Positions 34,053-42,341 of a stretch of DNA of 64,000 bases are shown one piece after another. Below the pieces are notes generated by a model. The model was not told the DNA's origin and made no database searches. It worked only from the letters and a program-made list of their open reading frames with translations. The DNA is taken from contig DAXT01000002.1 in the NCBI GenBank assembly GCA_002506535.1, forward strand, positions 51,832-115,831. Direction: 5' to 3'. A program made the position numbers and the translations under genes. This DNA comes from Methanothrix harundinacea. Lineage in GTDB: Archaea > Halobacteriota > Methanosarcinia > Methanotrichales > Methanotrichaceae. The number at the start of each line of letters is the position of its first letter. Position 1 is the first letter of the stretch.

Positions 34053-34420
34053 CAATTATAATTTTGAGACTATTCTTAAGGCTCGCCGGGGCTGCAACCC
34101 CCCGCCTCAGCTTGACCCGAAAGTTAATAAGGGATTAGGAACATAACGTGGGTTGACTGCAACGCTGATGGGCGCTGCAGTGATGTGGCACGAGATGATG
34201 AAAATTACCCCCTTCATTGCTACTCCCTTACGTCACCTCGTGCCAACCCTTCATTGAAGCCGCCTCTGTTGTGAGGGTGCTATAGTCATCGGAATATGCC
34301 ATCGGAATTATATGATAGCTCTTCTCAGATCCGTGCCGATATATCCTCGACTGACATCAGTTATAAATCTCTGAAGAATGCGAAATGATAAAATAGGATG
34401 ACCTATGACAGGCCTTTCCT
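34053..34420. other. Intergenic region with promoter, structured RNA candidate and npdG promoter
   Basis: 368 bases without a gene. From left: AT-rich end of trm1, a TATA-like AGTTAATAAG at 34122-34131, two stem-loops (34157-34245, listed separately), a direct repeat of ATCGGAAT (34288-34295 and 34301-34308), and the npdG TATA box TTATAAATC at 34361-34369, about 52 bases before its ATG. Confidence 0.55.
34150..34260 (+). ncRNA. Candidate structured non-coding RNA, two stem-loops
   Basis: A TATA-like box at 34122-34131 predicts transcription from about 34150. The following 110 bases hold two hairpins. Hairpin 1: CTGCAACGC (34157-34165) pairs with GCGCTGCAG (34172-34180), one A-C mismatch, loop TGATGG. 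Hairpin 2: TGGCACGAGATGATG (34186-34200) pairs with CGTCACCTCGTGCCA (34231-34245), 13 Watson-Crick pairs plus one G-U and one A-C, enclosing a 30-base pyrimidine-rich loop. The box-C-like ATGATGA is at 34195-34201, but no good CTGA box D is placed for a C/D RNA. CCCTTCATTG occurs twice (34210-34219, 34247-34256). No long frame covers it. Identity unknown; a leader element of npdG is the alternative. Confidence 0.4.
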
Positions 34421-35131
34421 ATGAAGATCGCGGTTCTTGGCGGCACTGGTAGTTTTGGCATCGGTCTTGTGATGCGATGGGCGACCGAGCACGATATGAT
34501 CATAGGGTCGCGAGAGGCAGAGAAGGCCGAGAGGGCCGCAGAGGAGATAACCTCACTCCTCCAGGAGAGGGGGCTAAGAGCCAGGATAAGGGGTATGGAT
34601 AACCGCGCCGCCGTCGAAGAGAGCGATCTCGTCGTTTTATCGATACCTTACAAGTCCGCAAGGCCTATGGTGGCGGAGCTACAAGATAGCTTCACAGATC
34701 AGATCGTAATCTCTCCCATCGCCCCCATGGCCAAGGTGGGGAAGCGGTACTTGTACACCCCTCCGCCTGAGGGAAGCGCAGCCCTTCTGATACAAAACCT
34801 CCTCCCGCCTTCGGTCAAGGTGGTTGCTGCCTTCCATACCGTCTCCTCCAAAGCCATCAGGGAACTGGACGCGACGATAGAGGGCGATATCATCATCGCG
34901 GGCGACGACCCCGACTCCAAACGGATCGTCTCCGGCCTCGTCTGGATGATAAATAATCTCCGACCGCTCGATGGTGGGGACCTGACGGTCGCAGCCCAGA
35001 TAGAGGGGCTGACGCCACTCCTTCTGAACCTTGCCAAGGTCGACGGCAACGGAATCAAGTGCCCGGGAATCGCTGTAGTTCTAAGCTGCCCCACCGAAAA
35101 GAAGATCGAAGCTGCCATCTATGAATATTGA
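34421..35131 (+). CDS. npdG: F420-dependent NADP reductase
   Basis: 236 residues. Transfers hydride between F420H2 and NADP. The Rossmann nucleotide-binding motif GGTGSFGIGL is at 8-17. IIGSREAEKAERAAEEI follows, where Arg binds the NADP phosphate. LSIPYKSARPMVAEL, LIQNLLPPSVKVVAAFHTVSSKAI and the C-terminal AAQIEGLTPLLLNLAK are all typical of Fno/NpdG. It is preceded by the candidate RNA and by its own TATA box. It converges on the NuoEF-FrhB-type operon, so F420/NADP chemistry is clustered here. Confidence 0.9.
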   Translation: MKIAVLGGTGSFGIGLVMRWATEHDMIIGSREAEKAERAAEEITSLLQERGLRARIRGMDNRAAVEESDLVVLSIPYKSARPMVAELQDSFTDQIVISPIAPMAKVGKRYLYTPPPEGSAALLIQNLLPPSVKVVAAFHTVSSKAIRELDATIEGDIIIAGDDPDSKRIVSGLVWMINNLRPLDGGDLTVAAQIEGLTPLLLNLAKVDGNGIKCPGIAVVLSCPTEKKIEAAIYEY

Positions 35132-35268
35132 AGTCTCTTGGGATCGGACGGAGAAGATCCACCGACCGATTAGAGACCCGCCAGCAGGTTGCACTGAGAA
35201 TATACGGACGGGGGGAGGCAGCTTGCTGCTATCATCCCGCCCCTCAAATCACTGACGGCTGGAGGGGA

Positions 35269-36690
35269 TCAGAGACCCTGGCGCTCCAGCCCATCGATTA
35301 TCTTCGCAAACTGCTTCTGCGCCCGTCTCCTCTTGATGGCTGAGAGCTTTCTTATCTCCGACTCATCGACATCTTCCCTGGTGCAGCTTATCGCCTCCAG
35401 AAGCTTCCGGCCTCGGTCAGATCTGACGATCACCGTGGAGTACCCCTCCGGGCTTCCCACAGATCCGACGGATATATCGGCGAGCCTGGAGATGAAATCT
35501 CCGCAATACTTGCACCCTTCCCTCACATCATCCTCCAGGTCCGATATCCTGCAGGAGTATTCTTCGTCGCCGATGAAGATCGAGAACCTCCCCTTGGATA
35601 TCTGTACCCGATCCGCCTCGTCGAGATCGATGGAGAATACGTCGCGGATCTGCCGCTTCAGCCTGGCGGGATCGAAGCTCTCAAAACAGAAGAGCCCCAA
35701 CAGAAATATCTCTGCATCCGGAAAAGCCTCCCCCAGATAACCTCCCGCCTGAAGCTTCCTGACCGATCTGATCGCGCAGGGGGTTCCCACCACGGCGATC
35801 CTCCTCTTGCCGCTCCCGAGCGCCAAGAGAAGCTTCGGGACGAGGGGTACCCGGACATATTTAGTCCCCGCTGACGCCATGACGCCGTCCAGGTCATCGA
35901 CTATCGCCGCATATGCCCTATAATCTTCCCCGGGCATGACGACGACGGCCGCATCGATGGAGCCCGTCTCGATCGCCGAGGCGAGGATGGAGGTGACTGC
36001 CCCTCCGTCCTGCCCCTCACCATGGCCCCTGCATCCAATGATCTCGCCATAGACCCCGATCTCGTCGTCGATCTCGCCCCGGAGGAGACGGCTCTCGATC
36101 TCTTCCACCTCCTCCGATGTGAGGGGATAGATATGTTTCATTTTTTTGATCGCAGCCGTCGGACAGACGAGGGCGCAGGCGCCGCAGGCCATGCAATCCT
36201 CTGAAAAGTCCCGGTACGGTGCGTCTACGGCCCGCTCTACCCCCCGCAGGATGGGGCTTATCGCCGAGACCCCCACCAGCTCCTGGCAGACCCGGGTGCA
36301 GAGCCCGCAGAGGATGCAGCTCTCATCAGCTAGTTTGAACCTCGGACTTGAGATGCCGTATACACTCGCCAGGCCGACGATCTTCTCCTCCCCAGGAGAC
36401 CTGGCGAGCAACAGCTCGATTATCATGGACCGTAGACTGAAGAGATCAGGAGAGGAGGTTTTGACTGCAAGCCCCTCCTCCGCAGGGTAGTTGCAGGAGG
36501 TGACGACCTTCTTTCGTCCGTTTTTTTCTATCTCCACAGAACAGAGCCTGCAGGCGCCGATGGGAGTCAGAGCGGGGTGATGGCAGAGGGTGGGTATGAA
36601 AATGCCTGCATCCTTCGCAGCCTCCAGGAGGGTCTTATCATCATCGGCCTCTATATCCCGGCCATCTATCCTCAACATCACCTTAGCCAC
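35269..36690 (-). CDS. NuoG-like ferredoxin domain fused to F420-dehydrogenase (FrhB) domain
   Basis: 473 residues. The N-terminus is NuoG/HydA-like: [2Fe-2S] cysteines 36, 47, 50 and 66, then two 4Fe-4S motifs at C125-x2-C-x2-C-x3-C135 and C166-x2-C-x2-C-x3-C176. From about 205 it turns into the FrhB/FpoF/FdhB F420-binding domain (IIGCRGHGEGQDGGAVTSIL, IAVVGTPCAIRSVRKL, GCKYCGDF, LADISVGSVG), which carries FAD and reacts with F420. It is last in an operon after NuoE and NuoF. The fusion puts F420 chemistry at the end of an electron wire that begins at the NAD(P)H site of NuoF. Confidence 0.88.
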   Translation of the reverse strand: MAKVMLRIDGRDIEADDDKTLLEAAKDAGIFIPTLCHHPALTPIGACRLCSVEIEKNGRKKVVTSCNYPAEEGLAVKTSSPDLFSLRSMIIELLLARSPGEEKIVGLASVYGISSPRFKLADESCILCGLCTRVCQELVGVSAISPILRGVERAVDAPYRDFSEDCMACGACALVCPTAAIKKMKHIYPLTSEEVEEIESRLLRGEIDDEIGVYGEIIGCRGHGEGQDGGAVTSILASAIETGSIDAAVVVMPGEDYRAYAAIVDDLDGVMASAGTKYVRVPLVPKLLLALGSGKRRIAVVGTPCAIRSVRKLQAGGYLGEAFPDAEIFLLGLFCFESFDPARLKRQIRDVFSIDLDEADRVQISKGRFSIFIGDEEYSCRISDLEDDVREGCKYCGDFISRLADISVGSVGSPEGYSTVIVRSDRGRKLLEAISCTREDVDESEIRKLSAIKRRRAQKQFAKIIDGLERQGL

Positions 36691-36750
36691 TCCAGAATCG
36701 CCTCCTATCCCATCCCTCTTCTCATCTTCCTCGGCAGAACGACCGCCATC

Positions 36751-38664
36751 TCATGGGACCTGTTGGGGGGCCGATCTCCCTGAGGTCCTGGCCACCGCCA
36801 TCACCTTCGACGGACATACATGAAAGCATATCCCGCAACGAGTGCATCTCGATTGATCGATGACCATGAAGGACTTCTCGCCCCCCACCCCCTCCTCTTC
36901 AGATATAGCCTCTGCAGGGCAGTTCTTCTCGCAGAGGCCACAGGCTATGCAGAGATCTGGCCTGATGAAATACGATATCAGACCTTCACATACCATGGCT
37001 GGACACCGCTGGTCTTCGATGTGGGCGAGGTACTCATCTCTGAAGTGGCGGATGGTGCTCAACGCCGGATTCGCCGCCGTCCGGCCCAAAGCGCAGAGAG
37101 AGGCGGCCTTCATGAGAGATGCGATATCAACAAGGGCGTCCAGATCCTCTCCCTTCCCCCGTCCAGCCACGATCTCGCCCAGGATATTCCTCATCTGCAG
37201 GAGCCCTTCCCGACAGGGGACGCATTTTCCGCACGACTCATCGCATAGAAAATCGACGAAGTACCGGGCGAGGTCGACGGCGCAGGTATCCTCATCCAGG
37301 ACTATGATGCTCCCCGACCCCATCATGGAGCCGAGGCGTGTGAGCTCGTCGAAGTCCACGGGGGTGTCCAGGTGCCCCTCGGGGATTATCCCCCCCGAGG
37401 GCCCTCCTGTCTGGACCCCCTTCACCCTCTTTCCTCCCGGAATCCCGCCGCCTATATCGAATATTATCTCCCGAAGGGTCATCCCCATGGGGACTTCTAC
37501 AAGGCCGGTGTTGTTCACCTTCCCCACCAGGGAGAAGATCTTCGTCCCCTTGCTCCCCTCCGTCCCGATGGAGCTGAACCAGAGGGCACCCCTGTTGATT
37601 ATCACGGGGATGTTCGCCCAGGTCTCGACGTTGTTCAGAAGGCTTGGGCGGCTCCAAAGGCCCCTCTCGGAGGTGTGGACGTATTTCGGCTTCGGCTCCC
37701 CCACCTTCCCCTCCAGAGCGTTCATCAGGGCCGTCGACTCCCCGGAGACGAAGGCTCCAGCCCCTCGATGGAGTCTCACCTCGAAATTGAAGCCCGATCC
37801 AAGGATATCCTCTCCCAGGAGGCCCCGCTCCCTCGCCTGGGCGATGGCGGTCCGGGCGTTCTCCACCGCCAGGGGATACTCCGCCCGGACGTAGATGAAC
37901 CCCTCTTCAGATCCTATGGCGTAGCCCCCGATCATCAACCCTTCCAGGACGCTGTGGGGGTTTCCCTCCATCAGAGCCCTGTCCATAAAGGCGCCGGGAT
38001 CCCCCTCGTCGCAGTTGACGATCACATATTTGGGGCTACCTTCTGCCTCCCTCGCCGCCTCCCACTTCAGGCCGGTGGGAAAGCCCCCGCCGCCGCGACC
38101 CCGCAGGCCCGAGCTCTTCACCTCCTCGATGACCTCCTGGGGGGTCATGCTGGATAGCGCTCTGGCGAGGGCGCCATAGCCACCTTCTGCTATATAATCG
38201 TCTATATTTTTAGGATTTATTTTTATATTATTATTAATTAAAATCCGCGTCTGATGTTTATAGAAGGGGATCTCTTCCTCGTGAACGTCCTTCTCCCCCG
38301 TGACAGGGTCGACGTATAGAAGACGATCTATCAGCCTGCCCTTCAGAACCGTCTCCTCTACGATCTGCGAGACGTCTTTCGGATCGACCTTCAGATAGTG
38401 AACCCCCTCGGGGTAGACGACCACTATCGGCCCCTTTTCGCAGAATCCCGGGCATCCCGTCTCCTTCAGGACGATCTCCGCTGCGAGATCCCTCCTCCGT
38501 AGCTCCGCCCTGAAGGCGTCGATCACCTTCTTCGCCCCCAGGGCGAGACACCCCGTCCCTGCACAGATGGCTATCCACGCCTCTCTTGACCTTTTGGCAT
38601 CTCTCCTGGACCTCTGACCCTCCCTCAAGAGCTCGAGTTCTCTGGCTGAGGCTATCCTGGGCAT
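36751..38664 (-). CDS. NuoF/HndC-type NAD(P)H-binding flavoprotein subunit
   Basis: 637 residues from ATG 38664 (GAGGGG upstream). Layout: N-terminal thioredoxin-like [2Fe-2S] domain (Cys34, 39, 71, 75); NADH/FMN core with GRGGGGFPTGLKW (189-201) and NCDEGDPGAFMDR (217-229); SLBB region; 4Fe-4S site C478-x2-C-x2-C484 plus C524; and a C-terminal 2[4Fe-4S] ferredoxin (C572-582, C607-617). This is the subunit set found in soluble electron-bifurcating hydrogenases and NADH:ferredoxin enzymes, not in membrane complex I. It lies 8 bases after nuoE and 60 bases before the FrhB-type gene. Confidence 0.9.
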   Translation of the reverse strand: MPRIASARELELLREGQRSRRDAKRSREAWIAICAGTGCLALGAKKVIDAFRAELRRRDLAAEIVLKETGCPGFCEKGPIVVVYPEGVHYLKVDPKDVSQIVEETVLKGRLIDRLLYVDPVTGEKDVHEEEIPFYKHQTRILINNNIKINPKNIDDYIAEGGYGALARALSSMTPQEVIEEVKSSGLRGRGGGGFPTGLKWEAAREAEGSPKYVIVNCDEGDPGAFMDRALMEGNPHSVLEGLMIGGYAIGSEEGFIYVRAEYPLAVENARTAIAQARERGLLGEDILGSGFNFEVRLHRGAGAFVSGESTALMNALEGKVGEPKPKYVHTSERGLWSRPSLLNNVETWANIPVIINRGALWFSSIGTEGSKGTKIFSLVGKVNNTGLVEVPMGMTLREIIFDIGGGIPGGKRVKGVQTGGPSGGIIPEGHLDTPVDFDELTRLGSMMGSGSIIVLDEDTCAVDLARYFVDFLCDESCGKCVPCREGLLQMRNILGEIVAGRGKGEDLDALVDIASLMKAASLCALGRTAANPALSTIRHFRDEYLAHIEDQRCPAMVCEGLISYFIRPDLCIACGLCEKNCPAEAISEEEGVGGEKSFMVIDQSRCTRCGICFHVCPSKVMAVARTSGRSAPQQVP

Positions 38665-38672
38665 ATTTCCCC

Positions 38673-39134
38673 TCAACGAAGGTCCTTCAGGGCCTTCTCT
38701 GCCGCTTCCAGGGTGACGCCTCCGTGGTACTCGCCGTCCACGGTCATCACAGGACCCATGGAGCAGCACCCGAGGCAGTTCACCTTCCTCAGGGTGAACG
38801 CCTGGTCCGGGGTCGTCTCCTCCGGCTTAATGCTCAACTTCGAGGCGGTATAGTCCAGGACCTTCTGGGCTCCCCGGACCTGGCAGGCTGTCCCCATGCA
38901 TACGTGTATCATGTGCCTGCCTACGGGGCTGAGGTTGATAGCCTTGTAGAAGCTGGCTATCCTGTAGATCTGGCTCCTGGGAACGCCCGACCTCTCGCTC
39001 AGGTAGTCGATAAGATCCCTCGGTATCCAGTTCAGCTCCCCCTGGAGGTCCAGGAGGAGCTGGATCAGGAAGCCCTCTTGACCCCGATATCTCTCAATTA
39101 TCTCATCCACCTTCACCAGATCGACAGCATCCAT
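38673..39134 (-). CDS. NuoE-like [2Fe-2S] subunit
   Basis: 153 residues with the thioredoxin-like [2Fe-2S] fold: Cys79 and Cys84 (HVCMGTACQVRG) and Cys120 and Cys124 (VNCLGCCSMGP). The N-terminal helical bundle (IIERYRGQEGFLIQLLLDLQ, WIPRDLIDYLSERSGV) is standard. It docks to NuoF and passes or buffers single electrons. First gene of the operon. Confidence 0.9.
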   Translation of the reverse strand: MDAVDLVKVDEIIERYRGQEGFLIQLLLDLQGELNWIPRDLIDYLSERSGVPRSQIYRIASFYKAINLSPVGRHMIHVCMGTACQVRGAQKVLDYTASKLSIKPEETTPDQAFTLRKVNCLGCCSMGPVMTVDGEYHGGVTLEAAEKALKDLR

Positions 39135-39653
39135 TCCTCTACCTGCCCTCTATCCTGTTAATGGAAATCGACATCTACCTCATCCCTCCAACCAGGCCTT
39201 CGGGGATAGACCTCCCATAAGAAAGAAGATCGCGCCCCCATATGGTATACGCCTTGGGGGATACGGACGAGCACCGCCTGGGGGGGATATGGGCAGGGAT
39301 AGATACGATGGCGACGGCCCAGAGGGTGGCGATGGCCCCTCTCCGTCCAGAGGCATCGTTTAAGACGACGCCAACTCCTTAAAGAGATATCTCTGCCCAT
39401 TTCAGCCACAGCGGTTGTGATGGAATTGGGTAGAGAAGTAGTTTACGGGGGAGATGAGCGATCCATCTCGAAAATCGCCCCCTTCACCGATGATCGGATG
39501 ATTTGAAACTGATTTTAAGCATAAATCGTGATAAAAATTGTTTCACAATGTATCGCCGGATGCCCGGCCCGGTCCCGGCGGTTTCCTCCACCGCCGCGGA
39601 CCGGGCCGCCCTGCTGCCCCCGGCACCCGTATCGAGATCCGCCGATAAGCCCC
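39135..39653. other. Gene-poor stretch between nuoE and traB
   Basis: 519 bases with no supported gene. Open frames here are antisense or GC-driven shadows without a start context. It includes the promoter for the NuoEF operon (near 39150-39170, TTAACAGG on the minus strand), an AT-rich segment at 39510-39548, and the strong hairpin at 39566-39607 described separately. Confidence 0.5.
39566..39607 (-). terminator. Strong GC hairpin downstream of traB
   Basis: GGCCCGGTCC (39566-39575) and GGACCGGGCC (39598-39607) are perfect inverted repeats. CGGCGG (39576-39581) pairs inside with CCGCCG (39591-39596), leaving a 9-base loop and one bulged C. It lies about 45 bases past the stop of the TraB gene (minus strand). 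Archaeal terminators need T-runs, which are absent, so an RNA-stability role is possible instead. Confidence 0.55.
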
Positions 39654-40925
39654 TCAGAACAGCCCGCCTACCAAGTCCTGGGGGCTGAGCCCCGACATCT
39701 GGAGGATCAGATAGGCGCCTATCACCGTTCCTGCTACGCTTCCTATGTTTGCCATCGCAGCCACCAGGATCACCCGGAAGAGGGGTATCGCCATCATCTC
39801 TTTGAAGGTCTCCGCCTCGGCGAGCCTCTTGGTATCGACCATCTTCGGCTTCCTCTTCCAAGCCTCCACGATCCCCGCAAACCAGCCTGCGGCCATCAGG
39901 GGGTTTAAGCTCGTCAGCCAGGCTATCATGAAGGCGGTGAGGGCCGAGAGGGGGTGGCCCCGGGCCAGGATCACCCCTGCTGCGCTGAGGGCGCCGTTCA
40001 CCAGAAACCAGATCTTGAAGGCGGAGAAGAGGTTCTCGGTGGTGATGCCGGATAAGATGACGGCGGCTATGGTTATCAGAACAAGAAGCGTCAGAGCGGC
40101 TCCGAAGAGCTTCGGGACCGAGACCCTCCTCCTGGATGGGTGGGCCATCTCCTCGAAGGCGGGGATCTTCTCGGGGTGGGCGAGGTATCTCGTTATCCCC
40201 TCCCGGTGGCCTGCGCCGACGACCGCCACCACCCTCGCATCTCCTCCGAGGCGGATCAGGTTTCGGGCGATGTAGGCGTCCCGCTCGTCGATGAGGACCT
40301 GGGCGGCCCGGGGGGATACCTCCCGAAACTCCTCTATGATGGCGGAGACGACGTCCTCCTCGGTCACCTTATCGATCTCGATCTCCTCCCCCTTCCCGAA
40401 GGCGGCGGGGATCAGCGATACCGCCAGCTTCACCTTCTCCAGGAAGGTCATCGCCGACCAGAACCTCTGGATGGTGACGCCGATATCTCTGTCTACGAGG
40501 GCGACCCTCGCCCCCATCTTCTCGGCCGCCTCTATGGCGGCGATCATCTCAGAGCCGGGCTTCACCCCCAGATCCGAGCCGATCTTCTTCTGGACGTAGG
40601 CGAGGAACCACTGGACCAGGAGAAGGTAGAGCTTGCCGTCCTTCAATATCTCCTTTATCTGGATATCCCCCGTCTCCTCCTGCCCCGTCAGGGCGCGGTA
40701 CCTTCCCTGGCAGAGCTCCACGGCGACGACGTCGGGACGGAGCTCTTCTATCGCCCTTATGACGTCCTGGACGCTCTTCTCCGAGACGTGGGCGGTGCCG
40801 ACGATCACTATCTCGCCCTTCTTCCCCTCTGAGGATTCAGGGCCGCGGTCCGCCCCCCTCTCGCTGACCGATTCCGGGCCGCCCGATACTATATCATCCA
40901 AATCGATTACCTCGCCGTTGGCCAT
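39654..40925 (-). CDS. TraB family membrane protein
   Basis: 423 residues from the ATG at 40925. The soluble half has TraB/PrgY signatures: VIVGTAHVSEKSVQDV, VAVELCQGRYRAL, GARVALVDRDIGVTIQRFW and RDAYIARNLIRLG with VVAVVGAGHREGI. The C-terminal half has several membrane helices (about 260-415). Distant relatives are TIKI metalloproteases and pheromone-shutdown PrgY. In archaea the role is unknown. The upstream GTG at 40940 is a less likely start. Confidence 0.85.
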   Translation of the reverse strand: MANGEVIDLDDIVSGGPESVSERGADRGPESSEGKKGEIVIVGTAHVSEKSVQDVIRAIEELRPDVVAVELCQGRYRALTGQEETGDIQIKEILKDGKLYLLLVQWFLAYVQKKIGSDLGVKPGSEMIAAIEAAEKMGARVALVDRDIGVTIQRFWSAMTFLEKVKLAVSLIPAAFGKGEEIEIDKVTEEDVVSAIIEEFREVSPRAAQVLIDERDAYIARNLIRLGGDARVVAVVGAGHREGITRYLAHPEKIPAFEEMAHPSRRRVSVPKLFGAALTLLVLITIAAVILSGITTENLFSAFKIWFLVNGALSAAGVILARGHPLSALTAFMIAWLTSLNPLMAAGWFAGIVEAWKRKPKMVDTKRLAEAETFKEMMAIPLFRVILVAAMANIGSVAGTVIGAYLILQMSGLSPQDLVGGLF

Positions 40926-41003
40926 CCCAGGTACGACCACCTAGAAAACCCTTTGTCCAAAGCCTCCAAAGCCCAGGGGGATATGCGGGATGGTCCGTCG
41001 GTA

Positions 41004-42131
41004 TCACCGTCCAGAGCAGATCTCTATCGCTCTGATGAGGTCCGAACGAGATACGATCCCCACAAGCCTCCCGTCCTCCATCACCGGAAGCCTCCGGATC
41101 TGCCGCTCCATCATCTTCCTCATCGCCCCGGCGGCTTCATCCTCCGGCCCGATGACGTATATCTCCTTGACCATGATATCGCCGACGGTGGTCGTCCCCC
41201 TCTTCTCCTCGGGGACCTTCTGGACGTTGGATATCGTTACGATACCTGCGAGCCTCCCGTCCACCATCACCGGGTATCCCCGGTGCTTCTCCCGGAACAT
41301 CAGGCTGATGATCTCCGTGAGGGTCATCTCCGGGATGACGGTCTTCAGCTCCCTGGACATTATGTCCTTCACCTTCACCCCCTCCAGGGGGACGACGATG
41401 GAGGTGGACCTCTCCTCCTCGGTGGCGGCGATGTAGACGAAGAAGGCGATGAGGATCAAGAAGGGGCTCCCCATGATCCCCAGAACCCCCATGAGGATCG
41501 CAAAGATCTTGCCTATCCCCGCCGCCCGTCTCGTGGCGTCGACGTAGGGCATCCTGGTGGCTAACCAGGCCCTGAGGATCCTCCCTCCGTCCATGGGGAA
41601 AGCCGGGAGGAGGTTGAAGATCATCAGGATGATGTTGATCACACCCAGGGTCCATAGGAGGGTGGTGAGGGGATGGACCCCGCCCAGGAGGATCGCCGAC
41701 TGGAAGCTCAGGAGGATCGTCCCCAATCCGATGATCCCGCTGACGGCGGGACCCGCCACCGCCATCCTCGCCTCCATCCCCGGGTCCCTGGGGATGTCCT
41801 CCATGGAGGCGACGCCCCCGAAGATGTAGAGGGTGATGCTACGGATCGTTATACCGTACCGCATCGCCACGAAGGAGTGGCCCAGCTCGTGGAGGGCGAC
41901 GCAGAGGAAGAGGAGGACGGCGAAGGAGAGGGAGTAGGCCCATCTGGCTGCCGGGGGCTCGACGGATTCGAAACCGTAGGAGAGGTCGTAGACCTGGCCG
42001 AAGATCTCGAGGCTTGTGGTGGCGGTGAAGGTTGAGAATATGTAGGCGACTATGGGTATGATCACGAGGAAGGTTACGTGTAACCTTATGGGGATCCCTG
42101 CGATCCTCCCGATCTGGAAGGCGAAGCTCAT
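41004..42131 (-). CDS. Site-2 protease (M50) with CBS pair
   Basis: 375 residues. Zinc metalloprotease with the HELGH motif in a membrane helix (His81, Glu82, His85), and a later NLLPAFPMDGGRILR holding the third ligand Asp (LDG-type motif). A TGGAGG-like membrane bundle surrounds them. Two CBS domains follow at about 250-365 (VKDIMSRELKTVIPEM, VGDIMVKEIYVIGPED); these bind adenosyl ligands. It cleaves substrates within the membrane, and the CBS pair suggests energy-state control. Confidence 0.92.
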   Translation of the reverse strand: MSFAFQIGRIAGIPIRLHVTFLVIIPIVAYIFSTFTATTSLEIFGQVYDLSYGFESVEPPAARWAYSLSFAVLLFLCVALHELGHSFVAMRYGITIRSITLYIFGGVASMEDIPRDPGMEARMAVAGPAVSGIIGLGTILLSFQSAILLGGVHPLTTLLWTLGVINIILMIFNLLPAFPMDGGRILRAWLATRMPYVDATRRAAGIGKIFAILMGVLGIMGSPFLILIAFFVYIAATEEERSTSIVVPLEGVKVKDIMSRELKTVIPEMTLTEIISLMFREKHRGYPVMVDGRLAGIVTISNVQKVPEEKRGTTTVGDIMVKEIYVIGPEDEAAGAMRKMMERQIRRLPVMEDGRLVGIVSRSDLIRAIEICSGR

Positions 42132-42300
42132 GATCCCAAACTCGCCCTGCCCGTTAATATCTTTTTTGAGGGTTTGGACGTGATCTCCCCGCTACTTCCT
42201 CTCGCCCCGACCCTCTTGAATCTCTAATTTCGCTCATTTAAAGACCTATTGTAACACTCGAATAGAAATTGTTATAACCAAACGGAGCCTTCGTCCCCTC

Positions 42301-42333
42301 TGGCGGCGAAGGGACCGCCGCCACACCGGAGGT
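42301..42333 (+). promoter_or_regulatory. 5'-UTR hairpin directly before the binding-protein SD
   Basis: TGGCGGCG (42301-42308) and CGCCGCCA (42316-42323) form a perfect 8-bp stem with a 7-base loop. GGAGGT follows at 42328-42333. The upstream TATA box is GTTATAACC (42271-42279). The hairpin abuts the ribosome binding site, so it could tune translation. Confidence 0.5.
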
Positions 42334-42341
42334 ATATGAAT

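Noticed and set aside
34186..34245. C/D-box guide RNA
   Set aside because: A box-C-like ATGATGA is present, but no CTGA box D lies at the right distance, and the long stem is unlike C/D RNAs.
36820..38157. Open frames on the plus strand opposite the NuoF gene
   Set aside because: The minus-strand frame carries all NuoF Fe-S and FMN motifs; the plus-strand frames are antisense shadows.
39484..39861. Possible 125-residue minus-strand gene
   Set aside because: It is antisense-frame noise crossing the hairpin and the TraB 3' end, with Gly/Arg-rich composition and no start context.
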